Origin: Pomacea canaliculata
Lineage: Eukaryota > Mollusca > Gastropoda > Architaenioglossa > Ampullariidae
NCBI RefSeq assembly: GCF_003073045.1
Contig: NC_037590.1
Span: 27,616,449-27,680,448 of the forward strand
Direction: 5' to 3'
DNA length: 64,000 bases
A program made the translations under genes and the position numbers. Below, piece by piece: positions 49,582 through 60,400 of this stretch. Each line of letters opens with the position of its first letter. Position 1 is the stretch's first letter. The notes beneath the pieces were generated by a model. That model had not been told where the DNA came from. It saw only the letters and a program-made list of their open reading frames with translations, and made no database searches.

Positions 49582-51240
49582 GCTTATTCAGGGTGAAGTT
49601 TCACGAACAACTAGCCTTCCCATGTATTCAGTATGTAGCTTTGCAAAAATCAAGAATTCTCTATGCACTTGTTTACTCTTTGATTTTAATTATATGGCAT
49701 AAGGTATGTACTCACCATGTAAGTGGCTAGCAGAAAAATGAGCATCATCTGTATGTAAATGTGAAAAGTTAAAGTGCATTAATCAGCGGGAAGGCATCAT
49801 TATTGCAATGGAGCAGCAGAAAGAGTGAAAAATTGTTGAACTGCAAGCATTCAGGGATTCTCCTCCTGACAAGAACAAAAACTGGGGTCTACATTGTACA
49901 AGCCAGGTTGGAGGATGATGTATGCTGTAGAAGTCAGGATGCCCAATAATTTCTGTCAATGCTCAAGAAAGTGGTGTGTTTTCAATGCACATTTAAAAGA
50001 TTCAGTTGCGTTGGATATGGAAGGGGAAAGAGTTCCATTGTTTTGCTGCACAGTAACTAAAAATCCTGTGATTGAATGTTCTAGATGCAACTGCGAACTG
50101 CAGTTTTTAATCCTAATAAGAGGAAATTAAATGTTTCAGGGTCTCAAATGAAAAAAAAAAAACCTAACCTGAATCAGATTCAACAGATAGAACAACTACA
50201 TCATATTTTCAGTATGTACAATGAATGCATATTTCCTGAGGCCATAGCAACAATTTTTGTTTGAGAATGTTAACTGTTGCAACCTCATCTCCTTATGAAA
50301 TCTGATTGTGAACTGTATTCCTTGAAGAAACTTTATTCTCAGAAGTGCCAGTGAGTATTGTTGGTCTTATGACTGTGATCACATTGACATTTTTTGCCCT
50401 TTGTTATTGTACTTGCACGTGATTTAGACACTCACAGTTACTAAGTGTATCTTTTGCTTACAATGCATAGTGATCCTGTTGTTTTCATCCGCCAGCTTTT
50501 CTTCTGCCTGTTAGTGATGATGTTGTTTTATTAGTATTTTGCTGTTTACATAGAGCAATCCTTAAATATATCTGTATTTTTTATCCTACAGGGATGATAT
50601 TTTTAAGGCATGTAGCATCAAGCTATTTTATCATACCCAGACCAATATCTCTCTATATATATATATTTATCTAATTTACTGTTTATTTCTTACTTTACTA
50701 TACTTTTTGTATCCAAACATAGTATTGATATAATGGATGTGAATTTGTACATGAATCTCTTAGGTCAAATTGTCTGCATTAAATTGACCCTATTTATCTA
50801 AGTATCTAAATGGCAGACACATAACACATACCTACACCCACCGAGTGCAAGAAATGTTAAATGCATATGAATTCCTGCACATTATTGCTTTCAAATGCAT
50901 GCAGGTATGTGACACAGGCAGATGCATATGCACACACATACACACTATTTTTGCAGCAGTAGTGATCAGTCAAAACATACAATTCACAAGGTCTCGCCTT
51001 TAATGTTACATATTTGGCTGTGTTTATGGTCTGATACACGTGCTGATATTTTGACGCTTTTTGGACATTAAAAAATGTATTTTATTGTTAACAGAATACT
51101 GAAACTACTTTTTTTTATACATTTTTATGCACCTTTAGATATTGTTTCCACAAATGCTTGATTCTTTTTTCTCTCCTTTTGGAGCTTAGTTCTTTATTTA
51201 TATATGGCTGTTATAGAAAAATAAAGGTTTTACTTTTTCC
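49582..51240 (+). other. Annexin 3' untranslated region with polyadenylation signal
   Basis: About 1.65 kb of AT-rich sequence follows the annexin stop codon. An AATAAA signal lies at 51220-51225 and is followed by a T-rich stretch (TTTTACTTTTTCCC), the usual layout of a cleavage and polyadenylation site. Short open frames here (49894-50130, 50857-51039 minus) are not credible genes. Earlier weak signals could give shorter transcripts. Confidence 0.6.
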
Positions 51241-54200
51241 CTTTACCTTTAGTCTTTTTAGTTTGAAGCATACTGTTTACACAAATGCAGGCTAAAGCCC
51301 TGACTCATGCAAGTAGTGATGAGATAAGACATGGGATATGAGTGCTGTTTTTATTTACATACTGATCCAGTTACATGATGCAGCTGCAAACTGACATAGC
51401 TCACAAACCAGCTCCTGCCAGACAGAAACAGACATGCAGATAAAGAATCCTCCATCCCCTGGATTTTTTAGGGAAACTGGCCAGTTTGGCGGGAAGGAGG
51501 GGGTCTAGTTACTGATAAATATGGATGATGGCTGGGAAAAAGATTTGCATTATACAGCTGAAGGAGAAAGGTGAGAAGGGAGTGGATATGATATATTTAT
51601 TGAAGCCCAGCCGCATGCTGCTGTTTACACTTAGTAATGCTCACCATGTTTTAAATGGTCTGATCCACCTGTATCAAAAGAGTAAGGACAGCATATGCGC
51701 TAACAATAACAAAAATGAAGCCGATGACACAATCATATGCAATGGCGTAGGAAGATTCTGAACTCTGGTACCAAACTCTATGCTGACAGTACATCAACAT
51801 TCTTGCCTCCTCAGTATCTTTTTTGAGGGGGCGACTGCCCCTCCTGCTTCCCTGATATGGTAGCTATATGAAGGCATTATTAAGTGCATGTGAAAGTAAC
51901 TCATTTCTGAAGAGGAGAGCTATTGGATGAGTTATTTCACTCCACCTCAGACCAAAAAACAAACTAGCAAAAAAAATTTTTTTTAGCTAAAAAAAAAATC
52001 AAATGCAAAAGCAAACATACAAAACATTCCAAAAATGAAATTCATGCTCTTCATTAGCAGATATTCATTACTCATGCAATTTTCACAGCTGATGAGGACC
52101 GCCAACCAATGGAAATAAGAAATGCTAATTAGCAGATTTTTTACATTACATTTCTCCACTACATTTCTGCTCTACAGTGGATTACATACTCATGACGCAA
52201 AAAAAAAAAAGTACAAACAACACGAAATTATACAAACTCAAAATGCTTATAGCACAGTTCCAAACACAGACCAACACAACAATAATACAGAAACAGCAAC
52301 AGAGAGAATACAAGGCAGAAAAAAAGAAAGCTGCACATGCAAGCCATCGTGCAGGCTGATTCGAAAGGATTAGGAATCAGGACTAGGCGGAATGTGCAGG
52401 TGTTTGTTGAACTGTGTAAAACACAAATCTCAGCAGATACAAGCTAATCATAGTTCACCCATTGCAAGTGTCCAAACGACGACGACGACAAGTAGATAAA
52501 TTTGGATGGCACACAGATTGATGGTAGAGATGTCTCATCAGCACAATAGCAGTGCAAAACAGTACACAACAGAGGGTCCAGTTGATACACGTAGACCCAG
52601 AATTTAAAATGTGGTGAGCAAGTAAATCGGAGAAGAGAAAGTGTTAAACTTACAGTGAAGTGAATGGCACAAATAAGGCTGTAGAGACCGTTAGTCCGAG
52701 AAAGCAAGCTGACACAGGCATAAAAAAAAAAAATAATCCTGAACAGAAGAAGGCAGAAAAATGAAAGCATAGATGAACAGCTGACATCCGCATCAACGAA
52801 AATCACTTCAATGGCAGAAAGAAAATGTAGGGTGAGAAAAATTGGAGAGCAGTCTAGGCAAAGTGATATTTAATACTTTCTAACATTGTAATCTAAATCC
52901 AGTCCGACCCTGTTGCTACCACCCACCCTCTGTACCAGAACTATACAACAAAAACGCTGTCACAGCTATGATAGACATATACAAGAAAGTTCAGAACTAC
53001 CCGACTACCCTAGGGCATCAGACAAGCTGTACATTATTATGGATAAAAAGTTACCGTAAAAAGAAAGAAAATGTAAGTAAACAGCAGTCAATTCACAATT
53101 CGAAAAACATAATAATTCTCGTCTTTTCTTAATCAGAGTAAGCAAAACTTTGTTCAGGAAAAATAGCCTAATAATAAGCCACAATAATACACGATGACAG
53201 TCAATGATAGTAAATTATCGGTTGTATATGTTACTGTTACACCTTGACAGGCCCCACAACCACGACTGCTGGGGTGGCGATGTCGTTCAAGACGAGAAGG
53301 AATAAGGGGAAGGGTGTGGACTACACTCGACCTACATGTCACGATGCATGCAGACATCAGGGTGTAGCCAGTTACTCCATCCCTGTCATTTAAAAGGTCA
53401 TTATGTATGGATTTGGTCCCTATCCACACCCTCCCTTAAAAAAACACACCAAAAAGTAACTAAAAATCTGACGAAAGGCAAAACTAGAGGAAACTTTAAG
53501 AAATGTCAGTCAATGGAAACTAAAACATAACGAGTCAGCACAAAAATAACTTTCACATAACGGGACCACGTAGTCCTGAACCCCAGAATTCCCAGAAATG
53601 GGTAAGGTTCTTGTAATAGTCTTGGTTCTGCTGTCGATAACACTTGAAGAAAATGCGCCTTGGGTAGCGATGTGCACACAGTCCACGACTGGAAAAAAGT
53701 ACAGAGCGATTTCTGGTGTCAAAGTGCCAGCTAATCATTGGAAACAGCAGCACCATCTTTGTGCATGAATCCACCAGCAAGGGAGATCAGCAATTGTCAC
53801 AGTTTTCGCCAGTCTCCTCTGACAAAGTCGGCTTCAACTGCTTCCTGCAGAAAGTCGTTGGAGACAACGTCTTAGGATGCCCTTGCCTTTCTCCCTATCC
53901 AGTCTGTGCACATCCTTAATCAGACCTAAAAACATACTGCTGCGTCCTCGTCTTCATCCGTTGCCATTCAGTTCGATCGCATCAAGAGGGTCCTAGGACC
54001 ATCTCCAAGGCTGTTACCGCCGCATTGCCTTCTATCCACACACAAGCTGAAATGATGCCTTTGCTGCCTTCCGCGGAAAATAAAAATGAAGTCTGGGTGG
54101 GCGGGGAGGAAACAGAAGGCTGAGGTTGGTGAAGGTGGTGGGTGTTATCTTTGCCAGCTTGCGGGCCTTCAAACAGACTATACAAATATCACGTCTGCGT

Positions 54201-54483
54201 CTGTCACAGTTTTCAAGAATCGTCCATATGCCTTGCAGCTCGAGTTCCGATGAGTCGCTTTCCAGCTGAATACCAAGTAATACCATTTAGGTCAGGAACA
54301 CCAGTAGTGACAGCAATGTCTTCGTTTTCACAGCTATAGTCTTTGGTTTTGAAAGGAACATACAGTGTTTTTTTGTGTTTTCAACCATCGTGCATTCACG
54401 AAGGTTCTGTTAAAGTACAGGCCTAGCGCCATTTGTAGCCACGAACTGGTGACGGCTCAAGGGCGGTTAGCAAGTGCGTAACT
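51241..54483. other. Intergenic region and MAM gene 3' flank; no gene recognised
   Basis: Short open frames occur on both strands, but I recognise none. The minus-strand frame 52444-52806 (120 codons) is hydrophobic and Phe/Leu/Ser-rich, as expected from translating AT-rich DNA. Between 53150 and 54290 the composition is more coding-like, and minus-strand frames at 53154-53429, 53553-53780 and 54032-54286 contain several cysteines. They have no recognisable domain and no consistent splice joins. They could be remnants of further exons or old elements. Confidence 0.35.
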
Positions 54484-57400
54484 CTAGCTTTCGCACTGAC
54501 CAGCGTGAAGCGATAGGTCATCCAGAGCTATGTCCCCTAACCCTGATGAGGCTCCGGTCACCACAGCTTCGATGATTATCTGCAGCGGAAAGAATCCTGG
54601 TTATATATAAATCTCATGAGAATAGTGAATACAATCATTTCAATGGTTGTCTGCAAAGACACAAAAAAGACACAAAAGAGCAATTAAAAATAATTTTTTG
54701 AGTGGACATTATTTTTTTAAAGGTGGTAGGTATATTTACTCCACTTAGATGTCGGATAGCGGAGGTTACCTCTAGAGGGATTCTTCAGCAGAGATAAGCC
54801 GAGGAAATACGACAAAACAGCTGATTAAATAATGTACTTCAGCAGGGAAGACCATCATGTCGGTTGAGAGTAAAACAGAAATCGTGACCCACACTAACCT
54901 GGAAGTCCTGCCCGCGACTGCTCACGAATAACGACTTCCGGTGCCATTGGTTCATTTGGTTTCCGCTGATCTGCCAGGTTACTTGCTCTTGCCCAGCAGC
55001 GACGTCTTTGGTCAAGACTTTGAGGGTACCTATGTCAGCCCCGTACATGCTGTACCACATCTGAAGACAGTAACCCAGGAACTGACCGGACATGATGCTG
55101 GATATGAGTCGCGCTCTATACAACGGCCGGGTCCGCGAAGACTCCACGTATATGTAATACCCTGAAACCGATGATATCACACAGACAGCTCATTTTCATG
55201 TCAGTCAAAACAATGCTTAGTTACAGCCATGTAGTCTAATTTATTTTGCAGCAGATGAGACACTAGCCTTGTTCACATATAAATGGCGACATTTGTGTTT
55301 TTAATTCACCAGAGGAAGCGTGAGTTCAGTAACCTTAAAGTCATTGATCTTTTGTTTACAAGGTGTTTTTCTCTTCACAGTTCTGTCCTTCGTAGACGGT
55401 TGGAAAACCACAGTTCATCTTTGGGAGAGCAAGGAATTCCAACAGTAAAGCGTTAAGTTCCAGCAAAAAAACAAACAAAAAAAAAAAAAAAAAAACAAAA
55501 AAAAAAAAAACAAAAAAAACAAAAAAAAAAAACAACAACAACAAACCAACAACAAAAGAAAAGAAAAATTCTTATGAAAGCCAGTTCAAACTGACAAATA
55601 TCAAGTCTGTAATAAATCAAGAGGAAAACAAGTTCTCATCACGTGGACTGGTCTGAAAATTGCTTCGTGGCTTCTTTACCATTGTTTCCAGTGTGGTCCG
55701 AGGAGGGGCCTGTGTCGGGGGTGGGAGTGGGACCCTGGTAACGTCTCCAGTCAAGTTCATCGTCCACAGCGTTCCGCCAGCTGCACATGTCCTGCTGAAG
55801 GTGCAGTCGTGACGCACAACCTCTGCAGCACAGGAGAAGAGTTACACATCATTGCAAAACACATTGCACTCCACTACACACTGCATGCCTGTGCCACGTC
55901 AACACACACTGCACGTTTATTGCTACTTAGCACTTCAATGGAAAATTATTTTTCTTTACGCCGAACACTCTGCAGCTTTAAGAAGCAAACAGATATTTGC
56001 AAATAAGAGAACACAATCGTGGGCTCGTGGGCTTTAGGTTTTGATAGAAATAAAATATTTCTTTATTCTTGCCGGGAATTTTACACATTCTTCGCGTCTT
56101 CAACCTGCCATACCGTAAAAGTTTTAACTGATTCCATTCAAACGGTATTTAAAAGCATATGGACGACTGGAAAATTTCACTTCTTTGTCTTTTGGTTTTT
56201 TTTTTTAAACAAGAATGACTGCTGATGTTCAGGGTGTTATGGTCCAGAACAGCAAAGACAATGAGAAACCATTCACGGCAGAAAACAACAATTGGAAATC
56301 AAGAAGGAAGGAACTCACCACTGCACCGTCCTGCCAGGACCTCCACGCTGTCGATGGCCAGGTCGCCCCTATAGGACTGACCCACACGGCCTCATACACC
56401 AGCTGCAACAAACGAGCAGATAACTACAATGAGTATTGTAGATTGTGTCTGTTTTCCAACAAAGCCCCTTTGAGTCGTGTAAGTGGCCATGCTCGGTAAT
56501 CTGTTATGCAAACTTGGCCAGACTTTTTACCTTGTAATATTTTGGTGCTTGAAGTCGACTTTCTCCAGAAACCACATGTCGCCCTGGTTACCAGAGCGTG
56601 ACCATAGAAGGTGTTCCGTGCCGTTGAGATGTCGAACACGGATACTGAGGACTGCCCATGTCCTGGCCGTACATACTGTAGTAGAAGAGCAGGCAGCGCC
56701 ACCCGTCACCCTGCACGTACAGCGGGCTCGTGAGACAGGAACATCAAAGTCAATCAACCAGTAACTCACACGTCTTCACATAACTTGTAAAGCGTGTTCC
56801 TTTAGAGAAAAACACTACATTGCAGCTTTTAAAAATCCATGTAGTACAGTCTAGTATTTTTTCGAGCACCACGCTTACTGTACCATGTTGTCTACTCCTA
56901 AAATACTTTTCAAAGGAGGATCAAAGTTTTCTCACGTGTAGCAGCGGCGTTAAGATTCGTGCCGTGTCGCCCTCCAATCGTGGGCGGGAAGCCTCGATAT
57001 AGAGATACTGTCCTGAAAGAAAAACACAACAGATCAGTATTCAGTGAAATATTAAAATATGCAAACAAGCTAACACTTTGGTATCCAAATATCCAGATAT
57101 TTTCACAAAAAAAATTAATATTGAAAGATATCAACCTGGAGAAAAATACGACCATAAAAGCAACAGTTTTCCAGTCTGCACACTCAGAAAACATAGCAGC
57201 AGGTGCACGCACTCACCTGTGGCACAGTTGACTGGATCACAGGTAGGACCGGTGTAGAAGGTATCGGTGCTGCCTGAATGGAGGGTCCAGTCGAAGACGT
57301 CGGTGACGTAGTCCTGAGTCCAGTCGCAGGTGCCGCTGTCAAAACTACACTGCAACGTGTCCGCCACAGTGTCTGCCAGGGACCACAACATAAATAAAAT

Positions 57401-60400
57401 ATAATTCGGAAAAATAGCTAAGGCACAAAAAATTAATGTCTGATGAAAGTAAATGTAACACACGTGATTATTTAATTTGTTTGGTTAATAAATGTACTGT
57501 TCCGGTGAAATACACCGCGAAGTACTTCGCTTCGATGACAGCGCTGAATGACTGTTTAACTAAAATCTTTGTATGACTGAGCGATGAAATAAAAAGAATA
57601 TGATGACGACATGGGATAACAACGTTCTAAAAAGTGATTTCCGGGTTTTCAAACCATGTTTGAACTAAATCTCCACACATTTGTGATAGTATTTAAATAA
57701 AACCAATCAGACATGTTAAAACGTTTCAAATAAGAAAAAGTCAATCGAGACTAACAAAAATGTTCCATCAACTCAAACAGAACATGACCAATGAATCCAA
57801 CATGCTAAGTTCATAGAGTTAAGCAGAATGTGTTTATGGGGGAATATGTTCAAAGAGTCAAACAGAAGCCGTCCAGAGAGTTACACATAGACCAAGCCAA
57901 CTTCAACAGAGTTAAACACAATTGAACTCTTATAGTCACACTGAACACGTTCATAGACTTGAAAGATAACAGTCTCGGAGAGGTACTACCGATCGAGCTT
58001 CTGACAAGCCCGATAATAAATATACATATACCCCCATGCGCGCGATCAAACCTCTTCCCCTAAGATTAGTCAAATGCGCATCTCCCATTCTGTACATTCC
58101 TCTCTCTCTCTCTGTAGATTGTAATAAATAGTTGCAGCACGTGTTCAGTGGCCAGGAGAAAGTAAGATCAGCGAGACCAAAGGAAGGGAAAAAGAGCCAG
58201 TTCTGTGCATTAAGTATGTACAATAGTCAAGAGGACACAACTCTGATACTGAGACAGGTGGGCAGAGAAGAAGCAGGCCGTGCAGTCTCTGGTCATGAGT
58301 ACATCAAGACAGTACCTCCACATGCCGGTGACATACAATATTCTCTTAGTAACCCTGGAGACAACATATTCTCGCAACAGTGACATGCAGTATCATGCTC
58401 GAGAAACGATGAATGGAAACATGCCTTTCCCCTTCTGTAGGTCAAGCAGCCATAGCTACCTCACCTGCACCATCCAGGTAGAAAGAGACGAGAATCCAGG
58501 CCGTGAGGTAGGCTAGAGGTTCCGAGGGTAGTGCCGGTACTCGGGGGAACATCTTAAGCGCCAGTACCCCGCACTCTGGCTCATGTCTGCGTGGCGTGAG
58601 ATAAACGGCAAATGAAGGGCAAGGAGCGAGAGCATCGCTTGTGAAGATGAGCTGCAAGAGGAACCTAGTCCATTGGCCGCCAGGACACGAACTTCCGTGA
58701 GTGGCCTTTTCCGCAAAGTCTATCTCTTACTGGCAGGCCATCTACCAGACAGGGAGGTCGCTTGAACGGGCACGCCCGTCTCCTTCTTTCGCGATTTACA
58801 ATGATCATGGGGTTCAGACCCATGGTGATGCAAGATCTTGTTTGGACAACAAACGTTTTAAACTTAAATGTAGGTAAAGGCATGAAAAAAACAAACAGAA
58901 GAATGATCAGACTTTCTTCTTCTGACAGAAGGAAAGCTTTAAATAGTACATTTATATAAAAAATCACTAAAAAGTAACCATCTCAACCTTACAAAGTAGA
59001 CGAGTGGAGGAAACAGAATGAAATGCAAAATTCCCCGACTGTTTTTTGCACTTTATGGTATTATAGAAAGCTGCTTGGGAAGAGGATCAGAACTACGTCT
59101 TGACTTCATGGCCAGAGAGAGAAAGAGAAAGTTTTGTGATAAAGATTTACAGACCAATGATCGCTGCCCACTTTAGATATGGTTGTTTTCTCCTCTTTTC
59201 GCGAGCACATACTCCTTTTACTCAAATAAAGAGATGTGATGATAGAAATACGTTTTAAGGGAATTTTTTGAAAAGTAGAATCTTGAATTTCATTGGCAAA
59301 TCTGGTTTGCAGCGTGCTCGTGACAAAAGTCTGGATGTTAACGGATTTTTTTTTTTAAAAGTTGGGGGACATCCATTTAGGGAAACACATTCTTCAATAC
59401 GACATTTAGGGATCGATAATTAGATCAGCAAATCTCTCATTATGCAGTTTTAGTAGCAAATATTATTGGGAAACTCCAAGATTTTTCCACTGTCTCTATT
59501 TGCGTTTTTTTAAAATTTTTTGTCGTGACAACCAAGCAGTACTTACACTAAATGTTAGTAACATCTAATAGATGATCAAATTATAAATTATGTAAAGTTT
59601 GGTAGGCAATAATAGTCAAAACTTCTTGCATGCGGAACATTAACGAGAATTAAATGCAAGATGAAAATACTGGACACGACTCCTCTCGTATCATTCGAAG
59701 CGCTTCCTGCTGTCAGAGCTCGCGTTCCATCAACACTAACCCTGTTGTTTTCCAGCTCAGTCGCTGCGTATTTCAGTTTAAACCACACCCTATCCTGTCG
59801 AAGACTTTGGGACACATGCGAAAAGGAAACAAAACTCAACATTTTCACCCTTCTGTGGAAAATGCCAATTTCTACACATTAAGGCTCAATGTTTTTCAAT
59901 AAAATGCAATATTCTTTAAGGTTTAGAGTGTTAGAAAAGTGTATCAACAATAGAAAATAAAACTTGCGTCCGTTAAAAAAAAAAAAGTAAACATTGCGGA
60001 TTTTGGGTAGTTTATTGTTTCTTGAACTATTTAAGCTATGAGTTTTGGGATATTTAACTTAGAATGTGCACACATTTCGTTGTACTTTCTGATGGACAAC
60101 AATATACGACAACGGATCTGTTGAAAATTCAGTGCAAGCAGACGTATTAACCACCGATGCCCCGAAATTTACAACGGAAAAGCAAGGGAAATTCATCATG
60201 AAATGTGTGTCAGTCTAGCCTTAAAATCTTAGAAGCGCTTTCTCTCACTGCGTCCATGTGACAACGCGCGCCATCTCCTCATTCGTTCCTCACGTGCTGT
60301 AGCCTCATCTTTAAAGGTTCTCTGCACACACCTAGATTTTAATCTTAATCTTGCTCATTTAAATGTTCTCTAATTACACCTAGACTTTGCTTCAACTTGA

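Noticed and set aside
52444..52806. 120-codon hydrophobic minus-strand open frame
   Set aside because: Its Phe/Leu/Ser/Cys composition is what AT-rich DNA yields, and there is no domain, start context or splice support.
55356..55544. Poly-Phe/Val minus-strand open frame
   Set aside because: It is the translation of the A-rich tract at 55464-55566.
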